NCBI GenBank assembly: GCA_016235245.1
Contig: JACRLO010000011.1
Location: 19,921-64,816 of the forward strand
From: Nitrospirota bacterium
GTDB taxonomy: Bacteria; Nitrospirota; Thermodesulfovibrionia; Thermodesulfovibrionales; UBA6898
Length of the DNA: 44,896 nucleotides
Direction of reading: 5' to 3'
A program made the position numbers and the translations under genes. Below are positions 34,613 to 42,142 of this stretch, one piece after another. Each line of letters starts with the position of its first letter. Positions within the stretch are counted from its first letter, which is position 1. Under the pieces are notes generated by a model, which had not been told where the DNA came from, made no database searches, and saw only the letters and a program-made list of their open reading frames with translations.

Positions 34613-35920
34613 TCAAGCCGCCAAGTCCAAGGGAACCTGATAATATTTATTTTCAGGAGAGATCAAAAGAGAAAAGTCTTTCGGAAATCCCCGGTCAATG
34701 CCGAGATCAATTTTCTTGATGTCGGAGGCAAAGAAGGAAATGCCAAGTTCCCGGAATACCTTCAGGCCCTTGTAATATGTTGCGCGAGGGAATCGCGTTT
34801 TAACGTAATTCTGACCCTGAGTGATCAGAAGCATATACATGGAGAAATAATATCGGCCTGATGTATCTCCGTGCTTCTCACAAAGGATTCTTTCCACATC
34901 CGCAGATTTCATAACCCTTGATTCAGTGCCATTGAGAAACTTTTTCATTTTCATTGTCATAACCTCATAAAAGTCAAAATGCGTTAACAAGTCCATTACA
35001 TTCAGATAGCCATTAAAGAGCACAAAATACTGAATCTTTATTTCACTGAGACGATTTTTCGCAACCATCAGCTTATCGCCTATTTTTTGCAATTCCTCTT
35101 TGCCAAGAGCAACGCCAGCACGCGTACCACTCTTCAGATAGCGGGTATACTCTTTGATCTTTTCGTTGAAGTGCTGACGACGATCCCGACCCTGAGCCTT
35201 ACGACGAACTTCGAGAAGGGACTTTTTGTTTTCAACTTCAAAGCGGAGGATTCTATCGGCCTTAGCCTGCAGTTCAGAAGCAAGCTTCGGATCACGAAAC
35301 TTCAGCATATCGTGTTTTTTGAATTCGAGGCCTTTGGAGTAGACCTTGAAGGTATCGTATGAAGAGGAACAGTAGAAGCCAGAACCCACCATATCTTGCT
35401 CTGCATAATCAAGCTGACGATGCTCAGTCTTTTTTCTACGGCCATAGTCAAGGCGCTTAATATAGGTCAGATAATTGGTGACAGCCGACAAAGAAGGCAT
35501 TTCGTAATTCACGCAGGTATCAAGACGATACACATACCAAGATTTAATGCCTGGCAATTGAAACCCGAAATGAGTATTAAGATCGGCACGCAGCTTGAAT
35601 ACAACATCGACTATCAAGCCCAAGTGAATAGACTCGATGTTATGACCAAGCAAGTATTTACAGGCTGAAAACTCAATCTTGAGATACGGAGGGCAGGCAC
35701 TGAGATAGGATTTGTTTGTTCGAAGGTCTTTTTGATATTTTTCCTCAAGAAGCTGTATGTTGATCTTCGAAGACCAAGACGCGGAATAGACCAGCCCGGA
35801 CTTTTCATAGTGAATTTCACCGGTCAAATGGTCTATTTTTGATGTCCGAATTCCACAATTTTTTATCATCAAGGCTATTTCCTCACTTATTGGAACGTAA
35901 AATCCAACCGTATCAAGCAT
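34613..35920 (-). CDS. Phage replication initiation protein (gene II/X, CRI-like)
   Basis: A 435-aa protein. The N-terminal half follows the inovirus replication-protein pattern: MLDTVGFYVPIS at the start, WYVYRLDTCVNYEM near residue 128 and FKVYSKGLEFKKHD near residue 200. A basic central stretch (RRKAQGRDRRQHF) follows. It should nick the double-stranded form and start rolling-circle replication. It heads the structural operon, with the ribbon-helix-helix gene 13 bp upstream. I cannot point to the catalytic Tyr with confidence. Confidence 0.75.
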   Translation of the reverse strand: MLDTVGFYVPISEEIALMIKNCGIRTSKIDHLTGEIHYEKSGLVYSASWSSKINIQLLEEKYQKDLRTNKSYLSACPPYLKIEFSACKYLLGHNIESIHLGLIVDVVFKLRADLNTHFGFQLPGIKSWYVYRLDTCVNYEMPSLSAVTNYLTYIKRLDYGRRKKTEHRQLDYAEQDMVGSGFYCSSSYDTFKVYSKGLEFKKHDMLKFRDPKLASELQAKADRILRFEVENKKSLLEVRRKAQGRDRRQHFNEKIKEYTRYLKSGTRAGVALGKEELQKIGDKLMVAKNRLSEIKIQYFVLFNGYLNVMDLLTHFDFYEVMTMKMKKFLNGTESRVMKSADVERILCEKHGDTSGRYYFSMYMLLITQGQNYVKTRFPRATYYKGLKVFRELGISFFASDIKKIDLGIDRGFPKDFSLLISPENKYYQVPLDLAA

Positions 35921-35933
35921 TTAAGGGGTTTTC

Positions 35934-36353
35934 CTATACCGTTTTCTTGTCTACACCTGTAGACGTTCCGACTGTGTTACTAATAGGAGTTCTTGAAGCG
36001 TTCTCCTGAAGCTGACAAATTTTCTCAAGTGCATCTATCGGCCCACGATCTCCCATGATATGAGCACGAATAGCGTCCTGCATAACATCGGGATTGATTA
36101 CAAGCGATCCTTGAGGTGCCTGGAGAAAGGAAAGAACTTGATCAAGCTTGGATTCAACAGAAGAAATACGAAGCGATAAGGCGCTTTCAGTAGAAACTTT
36201 GACCTTACGATCCTGAAAAAGAGATTCAACTAAATCAGAAAGCGAAACTCGGCGCTTCCAGGCTTCACGCCGAATACGCTCTTTGAGCTGCTTACTTACA
36301 CGAATACCGATGAAATCATTTTTCGGTAAACGCCTTAATAAAATATTTTTCAT
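35934..36353 (-). CDS. Ribbon-helix-helix (CopG-like) protein
   Basis: About 139 aa from the ATG at 36353; the open frame extends to a TTG at 36383. The N-terminal DFIGIRVSKQLKERIRREAWKRRVSLSDLVESL is a ribbon-helix-helix DNA-binding unit, followed by a helical region (ALSLRISSVESKLDQVLSFL) that may form a coiled coil. As the first gene of the phage operon it may control copy number or early transcription. No ribosome-binding site is obvious. Confidence 0.65.
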   Translation of the reverse strand: MKNILLRRLPKNDFIGIRVSKQLKERIRREAWKRRVSLSDLVESLFQDRKVKVSTESALSLRISSVESKLDQVLSFLQAPQGSLVINPDVMQDAIRAHIMGDRGPIDALEKICQLQENASRTPISNTVGTSTGVDKKTV

Positions 36354-36504
36354 TAAAGGCAAGTTACCAGATATGACTAACAACTGTCTAATAGTAAATT
36401 ATTATAGCTTACGTCGCAATATCTTATAGTAAGTAATATGTTATACTATTGTTAATCATTATGAGCATCTATTAAAATAGGTAACTTAGGAAATATAATT
36501 AACC
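36354..36504. promoter_or_regulatory. Divergent AT-rich switch region of the phage module
   Basis: It lies between the minus-strand phage operon and the XRE repressor. TATAAT (36494-36499) ends 5 nt before the XRE ATG. GGTAACTT occurs on the plus strand at 36480-36487 and inverted (AAGTTACC) at 36361-36368, bracketing the region. Several copies of (T)TATAG/CTATA-like half-sites lie between (TTATTATAGC, CTTATAGTAAG, TTATACTATTG). This fits a lysogeny switch, but I could not define one operator consensus. Confidence 0.5.
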
Positions 36505-36918
36505 ATGAACCCGCACGATATCGATGTTTTGATCGGAATTAATTTAAAAAGAATCAGAACAGAGAAAGGCCTATCCCAAGAAAAGCTTGGAAAACTAATC
36601 AATAACGCCAAAACAAAAATTAGCGCTCTTGAAAATGGTAAAGAAGGACTTGGCAAAGAATTAATGGCAAAACTTTGCACTGCATTACAAGTAAAACCAG
36701 CAGAATTTTACCTTGAATCTGATACGCCGATAATCAACAATTCAGATGAATTAAAAATCATCAAAACATTAAGAGAACAACCAGAAAGCAAAGAAGTTTT
36801 GATCAAAATATCAGAAGCATATGAATTAGGGGACAAAAAAAATAGCACAGGGGAAACCAAGCATGGCAGTAATACTGCAGTTAAAGGGGAGACAAAAAAA
36901 AGACTCAAAAGCGCTTAA
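36505..36918 (+). CDS. XRE/Cro-type repressor
   Basis: A 137-aa protein. The HTH_3 domain NLKRIRTEKGLSQEKLGKLINNAKTKISALENGK covers residues 13-46, and the C-terminus is acidic then basic. It is read away from the phage operon and has a -10-like TATAAT just before its start. It is the likely lysogeny repressor. It has no peptidase domain, so induction would not follow the LexA-type route. Confidence 0.82.
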   Translation: MNPHDIDVLIGINLKRIRTEKGLSQEKLGKLINNAKTKISALENGKEGLGKELMAKLCTALQVKPAEFYLESDTPIINNSDELKIIKTLREQPESKEVLIKISEAYELGDKKNSTGETKHGSNTAVKGETKKRLKSA

Positions 36919-37018
36919 TGACAAATGCAACCAATGTTTTTACAAGAGCAAATATGAACAATTGAAAAAAATTCTGAAAGCGACTATGAGAACGATCGAT
37001 GCATTTGAAGAAGCATAA
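36863..37018 (+). CDS. 51-aa basic protein overlapping the repressor gene
   Basis: The ATG at 36863 has AGGGGA about nine bases upstream and runs in another frame over the last 56 nt of the repressor gene. LKGRQKKDSKALNDKCNQCFYKSKYEQLKKIL has one CxxC and a basic helical layout. A translated overlap of this size is unusual, and I cannot exclude a chance frame. Confidence 0.4.
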   Translation: MAVILQLKGRQKKDSKALNDKCNQCFYKSKYEQLKKILKATMRTIDAFEEA

Positions 37019-37057
37019 ATATCTGTCCGAATCACAATGACAAAGAAGGTGCCTCGC

Positions 37058-37080
37058 TTTCGTAGTTGATTACTACGAAA
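37058..37080. repeat. Hairpin in the phage intergenic region
   Basis: The 411 bases from 37019 to 37429 carry no convincing gene. TTTCGTAG and CTACGAAA form an 8-bp perfect stem with a 7-nt loop here, and CTGGAATG/CATTCCCAG at 37150-37170 forms a weaker bulged stem. Non-coding hairpins of this type serve as replication origin or packaging signal in filamentous phages. Which, if any, applies is not known. Confidence 0.5.
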
Positions 37081-37343
37081 ACGGAAGAAAAGGAAAGCGC
37101 CGTCAATTTCTACTACCTGCATGCGGATTGATTGATTCTCACTTTTACCCTGGAATGAGTGCATTCCCAGCATCTATGCAGCATCCCTGTCTACACAAGT
37201 CAATGAAACTGGCAAATCGTCAATTGTGTTGATGTCTGTTGAGGTGTTAAACGTTTAATGTCATCGTGACCCTCAATATCTCCAGATACCAACTGACATG
37301 TGCGTGGAAATTTGCTGCATTCGCCTCGTGATCAAAATAAGGA

Positions 37344-37373
37344 TTGACAGAGGTGTAGAGCCTGCCTTATGAT
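37344..37373 (+). promoter_or_regulatory. Promoter of the decarboxylase-SET operon
   Basis: TTGACA (37344-37349), an 18-bp spacer and TATGAT (37368-37373). It is the only strong promoter I see before the plus-strand cargo genes, giving a leader of about 50 nt to the decarboxylase gene. Confidence 0.6.
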
Positions 37374-37417
37374 TTCATAGCGCAACAGATTGTTTTATAA
37401 CGACATATTCTGAATGT

Positions 37418-37426
37418 GGGGGGGGG
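37418..37426 (+). repeat. G9 tract at the decarboxylase start
   Basis: Nine G residues act as the only ribosome-binding-like sequence 3 nt before the TTG start. An ATG at 37414 lies just upstream; its frame meets the decarboxylase frame if the tract has eight G instead of nine. Confidence 0.6.
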
Positions 37427-37429
37427 ATA

Positions 37430-37975
37430 TTGACACCAAAAAAAGTTTTCTTTACAAAAGGGGTTGGTGTCCATAAAGACAAGTTATCATCTTTCGAGGT
37501 TGCATTAAGGAGTGCAGGTATAGAAAAATGCAATCTTGTTTATGTGTCAAGCATATTTCCGCCTGAGTGCAAGATCCTTTCAAAATCTGCTGGTCTAAAA
37601 CTTCTGAGTCCCGGACAGATTACCTATTGCGTAATGTCCCGGAATGAGACAAATGAGCCTAACAGGCTCATCTCTGCGGCTGTCGGTGTGGCCATGCCTA
37701 AGGACTGTTCCAATTACGGGTATCTCTCTGAACACCATGCCTATGGCGAAAAGGCCATAATCTCCGGGGAATACGCGGAGGATCTTGCTGCAACAATGCT
37801 TGCGACAACGCTGGGCATTCCGTTTGACCCGGATCAGGCGTGGGATGAACGCAAACAGCTATATACAGCGAGCGGGCATATATTCAGAACTCAGAACATC
37901 TGCCAGTCAGCGGAAGGAAATAAAGACGGCCTCTGGACCACTGTGTTGTCTACTGCCGTCTTTGTCATGGACTGA
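37430..37975 (+). CDS. Pyruvoyl-dependent arginine decarboxylase
   Basis: A 181-aa protein of the PvlArgDC family. The self-cleavage site is in [11 protein letters not shown], where cleavage between S40 and S41 would make the pyruvoyl group. The N-terminus ([17 protein letters not shown]) and [14 protein letters not shown] are family hallmarks. It turns arginine into agmatine, for polyamine synthesis or acid resistance. The start is TTG at 37430 beside a G9 tract. It is the first gene of the cargo operon, and no agmatinase or spermidine synthase gene follows, which is odd for a polyamine role. Confidence 0.92.
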   Translation: MTPKKVFFTKGVGVHKDKLSSFEVALRSAGIEKCNLVYVSSIFPPECKILSKSAGLKLLSPGQITYCVMSRNETNEPNRLISAAVGVAMPKDCSNYGYLSEHHAYGEKAIISGEYAEDLAATMLATTLGIPFDPDQAWDERKQLYTASGHIFRTQNICQSAEGNKDGLWTTVLSTAVFVMD

Positions 37976-37984
37976 ATTAGCTCT

Positions 37985-38743
37985 ATGTATACGCCCCTTG
38001 AAGAAGCAGAAAAAGAACTCTGGTCAAGATGGAACAATCCAGTCCTTCGCCGGGAAGTCCAGCAGTTTATAGGAGAATTACCTGTAGTCTTTGAAGAAAA
38101 ACCTCGTGCTGTTTTATTTAGAAATATCATGACGCCGAATTTTGAGTATCTGAAGTTTCTTGAGTCGGCGAAGAAGATCAATCTTAGTCCGCTGGGTCTG
38201 GAATATGTTACAGATCGCTTCTGCACACGGAATATGGATAAGGTCAGTTTAGGACGGCTGCCTATTTTTCAGAAAAAAGATAAGAACGACCGTGATGTTA
38301 TTCAGTACAACCGCATTCTTGACCTGATGGGCTGCGAAAACAGACAGATTAATGAGATTAAGACCCTATGGGGAGAGCAGCTCATTGATTTTCATCACAG
38401 GCTGTTGCCGCTGCATTCCGAGGGCATTGAGTTGTTTGATATCTCCTTATGGCACAAATTTAACGGGAATTCCGCCAAACATTACTACCCCTATTACCTG
38501 GCATTTTTTATCTGCCATGGCATTCTATTCGAAAACTTTATAACCAATGACGAAGAAAAAGCTTTTGCTCAGAGCGTTGTGGCCCCGGCCATCGAAAAAG
38601 TGCGCGAGCATTTTGGTCTGAAACCGCTTATCGTGCTGCTCGGCGACGAAAGTGAACAATCCAGCAAATATTGGATATGTTATCACAGTAATATTAAGCA
38701 GGAAGTTCTCCAATGTCAGGCGCTCTTGTTGAAGGATGAATAG
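37985..38743 (+). CDS. Unrecognised 252-aa protein of the decarboxylase-SET operon
   Basis: A soluble protein without signal peptide or membrane segment, 9 bp after the decarboxylase gene. It is rich in aromatic residues and His (DFHHRLLPLHSEG, HYYPYYLAFFICHGILFEN), with mixed helices and a C-terminal alpha/beta part (LKPLIVLLGDESEQSSKYWICYH). The EFIxLP-like start (VQQFIGELPVVFEEKP) gives no family I know. It may be a partner or substrate of the SET proteins. This is only context. Confidence 0.75.
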   Translation: MYTPLEEAEKELWSRWNNPVLRREVQQFIGELPVVFEEKPRAVLFRNIMTPNFEYLKFLESAKKINLSPLGLEYVTDRFCTRNMDKVSLGRLPIFQKKDKNDRDVIQYNRILDLMGCENRQINEIKTLWGEQLIDFHHRLLPLHSEGIELFDISLWHKFNGNSAKHYYPYYLAFFICHGILFENFITNDEEKAFAQSVVAPAIEKVREHFGLKPLIVLLGDESEQSSKYWICYHSNIKQEVLQCQALLLKDE

Positions 38744-38751
38744 GAGCGACC

Positions 38752-39393
38752 TTGACCTATAAAATTAACAACATTGTCCATAGCGCAGACTGTATTAAGT
38801 GTGATATTTGCTGTTATTTCGATCAGGATGAAGCAGATTGCACGCCATGCTTTACCCAGAAAGAGTATGAAGCCATTGCTCCGCAGCTTCAAGAAAAACT
38901 GAAAATGGATGACACAGGCTACTATCGCCCTTTATTACAGTCACCTCAGAAGAATAATGAATATAGCTCGTGTGCTTTTCTCATAGAGAAGTCTCATGAA
39001 TGCGGAATCTATGGCGTCAGGCCATTGGACTGCGAACTTTGGCCTTTCAGGATAGCATATGCCAACAGAGGGACAGAGGGACAGAGGGACAGAGACGTGG
39101 CGCTAATAGTGGTCTCAAAAGAAATCTGTCCTGCAATGTGCAAGAGCATGAAAATTGCCCCAGAAATCATAGACGAAATTATATTCACTTTGCAGCAAAG
39201 AAAAGTCTTCGCCGAGATTGTGCGTGGAGAACGGCATGTTTATGGCAATGAGCCGTTCCATATCTATCAGAGAAGCATTCAGAAATATGTGGCTTCAGGG
39301 CTTATGCCTCAGGACTCAGCGTGCATAACCCTAAGCGCGAAATCAGGGAAAACAAAAAACACGGCCGAGGCGTTTTTGCGTGTCAGAAAATGA
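38752..39393 (+). CDS. YkgJ-family Cys-cluster protein
   Basis: A 213-aa protein from a TTG with GGAG five bases upstream. The zinc/iron-chelating cluster is made of CIKCDICCYF, CTPCF, CGIYGVRPLDCELWPF and CPAMC, matching the CxxCxxCC family. Between the last two elements is a loop encoded by an 8-bp repeat (RGTEGQRDRD), absent in typical relatives. The last 24 codons overlap the first SET gene in another frame. The family is often linked to oxidative or metal chemistry, but no reaction is assigned here. Confidence 0.82.
   Translation: MTYKINNIVHSADCIKCDICCYFDQDEADCTPCFTQKEYEAIAPQLQEKLKMDDTGYYRPLLQSPQKNNEYSSCAFLIEKSHECGIYGVRPLDCELWPFRIAYANRGTEGQRDRDVALIVVSKEICPAMCKSMKIAPEIIDEIIFTLQQRKVFAEIVRGERHVYGNEPFHIYQRSIQKYVASGLMPQDSACITLSAKSGKTKNTAEAFLRVRK
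39065..39094 (+). repeat. 8-bp tandem repeat inside the YkgJ gene
   Basis: ACAGAGGG is repeated 3.75 times within coding sequence. Because 8 is not a multiple of 3, gain or loss of one unit would break the frame before the last Cys motif. Confidence 0.85.
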
Positions 39394-39839
39394 CCCAAGG
39401 GCAGGTGATTAAGGTGCTTGATGGAGAGGTGGTCACTTTTGATGAATGTATGAGACGTGTCACCGCCGGTGCGGAAAATATTGATGATCCCCTACAGATT
39501 GACGATCAGCTTTTTCTGGACCTTGATGAATTATCGCGGACATTTAATCATAGTTGTGAACCTAATGCAGGCATGAGAAAGAGGAGTGAGCTTTTTGCTC
39601 TCAGAGATATCATGCCTGGCGAAGAAATAACCTATGACTATTCGTCAGTGGTCGGAATAAATATTACGCCTGATATGTGGACAATGGAATGTAATTGCGG
39701 GGCCAGCGGCTGCCGCAAACTCCTCAGCAATATTTTATCAATCACAGAGGCCCAGTTAAGGTTCTACATTCAGGCAGGTGCTGTGCAGGATTATATCAAA
39801 GTACAACTAACAGAAAGAAATTACGCAATCCCTAAATGA
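39321..39839 (+). CDS. SET-domain protein 1
   Basis: A 172-aa stand-alone SET domain from a GTG inside the end of the YkgJ gene. GRGVFACQKMTQGQVI is the first motif, FNHSCEPNAGM the NHSC cofactor motif, IMPGEEITYDYS the GEExxxDY catalytic motif, and CNCGASGCR the post-SET zinc motif. All key residues are present, so it should be an active lysine methyltransferase using SAM. The target is unknown. It is 60-70% alike with SET 2 by eye. Confidence 0.9.
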   Translation: MHNPKREIRENKKHGRGVFACQKMTQGQVIKVLDGEVVTFDECMRRVTAGAENIDDPLQIDDQLFLDLDELSRTFNHSCEPNAGMRKRSELFALRDIMPGEEITYDYSSVVGINITPDMWTMECNCGASGCRKLLSNILSITEAQLRFYIQAGAVQDYIKVQLTERNYAIPK

Positions 39840-39868
39840 GGAATTCTTAAGAGGAAAGGCATAATTCA

Positions 39869-40468
39869 ATGAATCCCAATTTAATATTCAAGACATCTGC
39901 ATCTTTGCTTGCGGAACTTCAAGAGTTCAAGAGTTCAAGAGTTCAAGAGTTCGCCATGGATAACCCTATTCTCGAAATCAGGGAAACTGCAAGGCACGAC
40001 ATGGGTTCCTTTGCCTGCCAACAAATTGCGCAAGGGCAGGTGATTAAAGTGCTTGATGGAGAGGTGTTGACCTTTGCGGAATGTACGGAAAGAATAAAAT
40101 CCGGCGCAGAAAATATAGATGATCCGCTGCAGATTGAGGATGATCTTTTTTTAGATTTAGATGAATTATCAAGGGTTTTTAACCATAGCTGCGATCCTAA
40201 TTCAGGCATGCGGAAAAAGAGCGAGCTTTTTGCTCTCAGAGATATCATGCCTGGCGAAGAAATAACTTTTGACTATTCTGCTGTTGTCGGCATCAATATC
40301 ACTCCTGATATGTGGACAATGGAATGTAATTGCGGGGCAAAGAATTGCAGAAAACGTATTGGCAATATTTTATCAATTCCTGAAGATCAAATAGGAAACT
40401 ATATACAGCAGGGTGCGCTGCAGGACTATATCAAGGTTCAACTAAAAGCGATAGGGTATGGATTATAA
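39869..40468 (+). CDS. SET-domain protein 2
   Basis: 199 aa from the ATG at 39869 (GAGGAAAGG upstream), or 170 aa from the ATG at 39956. The SET core is complete: MGSFACQQIAQGQVI, FNHSCDPNSGM, IMPGEEITFDYS and CNCGAKNCR. The first 29 residues are encoded partly by an 8-bp repeat and have no match in SET 1, so they act as a repeat-dependent leader. It overlaps SET 3 by 11 bp. It is a recent tandem copy of SET 1. Confidence 0.88.
   Translation: MNPNLIFKTSASLLAELQEFKSSRVQEFAMDNPILEIRETARHDMGSFACQQIAQGQVIKVLDGEVLTFAECTERIKSGAENIDDPLQIEDDLFLDLDELSRVFNHSCDPNSGMRKKSELFALRDIMPGEEITFDYSAVVGINITPDMWTMECNCGAKNCRKRIGNILSIPEDQIGNYIQQGALQDYIKVQLKAIGYGL
39918..39952 (+). repeat. 8-bp tandem repeat at the SET 2 start
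   Basis: TTCAAGAG is repeated four times plus TTC, between the upstream ATG (39869) and the internal ATG (39956). The present number keeps both in one frame, and a change of one unit would uncouple the upstream start. Confidence 0.88.
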
Positions 40469-40998
40469 GTGCATGCTGAGAAGCGTAGCGGAACGTCAAT
40501 ATCATAGCTGGATGAATCCGAAGCTCGAAATAAGAGATACCGGCAGCTATGGAAGGGGCTTATTTACGAAAGCAGATATTCGCAAAGGAGAGTTGCTTTC
40601 AGTATTCGGTGGGTATGTCATGACCAGACTTGAGGAAGAAACGCTTCCCGAAGATTTTCGTGACGCTGGTGTGATGATCAGCGAAGAGTTGTGTCTCGGA
40701 AAAATCAGCCGAGACCAGATTGAGCCAGCTGACTATATCAATCACAGCTGTTCTCCTAACGCTGGATTCAAAGGGCAGATATTTCTGGTTGCCATGCAAA
40801 AAATTCGGGGGGGGGGGGGGGGGGGATAAGACAAAGGGTGCTACACCATATCGTCTGGAGTGCAAATGTGGCGCAAAAAACTGTCGCAAGGTTATTACGG
40901 ATAATGACTGGAAGAAACCGGAATTGCAAAAAAAATATGACGGATACTTCCAATGGTATTTGCAGGACAAGATAGAAAGAATACGAAAACGGAGATAG
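40458..40998 (+). pseudogene. SET-domain protein 3, frame broken by a G19 tract
   Basis: The first frame (40458) has the SET start SYGRGLFTKADIRKGELL and INHSCSPNAGF, then ends in a run of Gly and a stop at 40829. The next frame carries the post-SET end LECKCGAKNCRK to 40998. Between them lies G19 (40807-40825). With 18 or 21 G the frame would be continuous, but the GEExxxDY motif expected there is absent, so even a restored protein should be inactive. The gene is broken or misassembled at this point. Confidence 0.8.
40807..40825 (+). repeat. G19 homopolymer in SET 3
   Basis: Nineteen consecutive G residues replace the segment where SET 1, 2 and 4 encode GEExxxDY. It could be a contingency tract or an assembly artefact. 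Confidence 0.9.
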
Positions 40999-41004
40999 CC
41001 ATGA

Positions 41005-41035
41005 AACAGAGAACAGAGAACAGAGAACAGAGAAC
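41005..41035 (+). repeat. 7-bp tandem repeat at the SET 4 start
   Basis: AACAGAG is repeated four times plus AAC, directly after an ATG (41001) with GGAG seven bases upstream. The ATG frame meets TGA at 41050-41052. Removing one unit (or adding two) joins the ATG in frame to the SET coding sequence. Confidence 0.9.
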
Positions 41036-41091
41036 TACCTCCTGCCCTAATTGAAATACGATGTTCAAAATTACTTAAGGGAGAAATCGGT

Positions 41092-41559
41092 GTGTTTGCT
41101 GTTCGCCATTTAAAAAAGGGAACGATTGTGGGTCATACGGAGAAATTTGGTGATACATTTCATACATGGGCTGAGTATGCAAAGCTCGATAAGGTAACAA
41201 AGAGGCAAGTGGATAAATTCTGTGCGAGCACAGAGCACGGTTTTTGGTACCCCGATGACATAAACCATATCCCGCCAGCGTACCACTTGAACCACTGTTG
41301 TCGCGGAAACGTTGCCTTCGATGCGGAAGACAATTTCACAACAATCAAGAGTGTGAGCGCTGGCGAAGAGCTGTGCTTCGATTATGGTCTTATCATAACA
41401 AACCCAGCTTTCATGCTTGAGTGCAAATGTGGCTCGCCGGGCTGCCGGGGTACAATAACCGGCAATGACTGGAAAGATCCGGAATTTAGGAAAAAGAACC
41501 TGCATATTATGTCGTTAGACATGCGGAAGCTTTGCCTTCAGCATGAGGATGGCAAATAA
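41092..41559 (+). CDS. SET-domain protein 4 (likely real start at 41001, now out of frame)
   Basis: The GTG at 41092 gives 155 aa, but the SET frame is open back to 41005, and the lost part (LIEIRCSKLLKGEIG) is the first SET strand. The good start is the ATG at 41001, separated by a 7-bp repeat that puts it out of frame at this copy number. The rest reads YHLNHCCRGNVAF (NHCC instead of NHSC), SVSAGEELCFDYG and CKCGSPGCRG, so catalytic and zinc residues are largely present. It is more diverged than SET 1 and 2. Its end overlaps the membrane protein gene. Confidence 0.82.
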   Translation: MFAVRHLKKGTIVGHTEKFGDTFHTWAEYAKLDKVTKRQVDKFCASTEHGFWYPDDINHIPPAYHLNHCCRGNVAFDAEDNFTTIKSVSAGEELCFDYGLIITNPAFMLECKCGSPGCRGTITGNDWKDPEFRKKNLHIMSLDMRKLCLQHEDGK

Positions 41560-42094
41560 TGAGTTTGACAGCAACGGTATGGCAATAAAACAATACCATT
41601 ACAAAGAAAGGGCCACAGAACTTGCCATTGGTGTTTCGGCAAAGAGCCTGATAAGCGGATCATTTGACTGGTTTCTTTATCCCGCCGTGATTTATTGGCT
41701 TGGGCCTGTTAAAGGCGGCGTTGTTATGACCCTTCTCTCAATGCTGGCCTGCATTGGAATGATGAAATTCTATGATTGGTCAAAGCGGGATTGGCTTGGA
41801 ATAGAGGCAATGAAGGGGCTGAGGGAATACGAAGGAACTAAGCGCCTTGGCAAGTTGACTGCCTGGGTCCTGACTAAAGGGGATTTTATTATCTTCCTTT
41901 TTTTATGCATAAACCTTGATCCCTTTATCACAACCACATACATGCGACATGGCAGAAATAATTATGGCGGTATGGGTAAAAGGGACTGGCTGATTTTCAT
42001 ATCAAGTGTGATTGTAGGTAATGTGTACTGGACTCTCGCAGTTTTTATGGGTATATCACTTTTTGAGTGGGTCTGGAAGGCTGTTGCAGGATAG
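41543..42094 (+). CDS. Membrane protein of the SET cluster, unrecognised
   Basis: A 183-aa protein with about four hydrophobic segments (FLYPAVIYWLG, GVVMTLLSMLACIGMM, FIIFLFLCINL, WLIFISSVIVGNVYWTLAVFMGISLF) and a basic loop rich in Lys and Arg. The start overlaps SET 4 by 17 bp, and the Met at 41549 is an alternative. No family is recognised. It is the last gene of the cargo operon. Confidence 0.75.
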   Translation: MRMANNEFDSNGMAIKQYHYKERATELAIGVSAKSLISGSFDWFLYPAVIYWLGPVKGGVVMTLLSMLACIGMMKFYDWSKRDWLGIEAMKGLREYEGTKRLGKLTAWVLTKGDFIIFLFLCINLDPFITTTYMRHGRNNYGGMGKRDWLIFISSVIVGNVYWTLAVFMGISLFEWVWKAVAG

Positions 42095-42142
42095 CAGAAG
42101 ACGGAACCTGCGCTGGGCTCAAAATAGAATTACCATCATAGA

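Noticed and set aside
36940..37173. 77-codon minus-strand frame in the phage intergenic region
   Set aside because: No ribosome-binding site, low-complexity hydrophobic translation, and it spans the hairpins. It is treated as non-coding.
39065..41035. Possible CRISPR array from the several short repeats
   Set aside because: Units are 7-8 bp, directly tandem without spacers and different at each place. They are simple sequence repeats.
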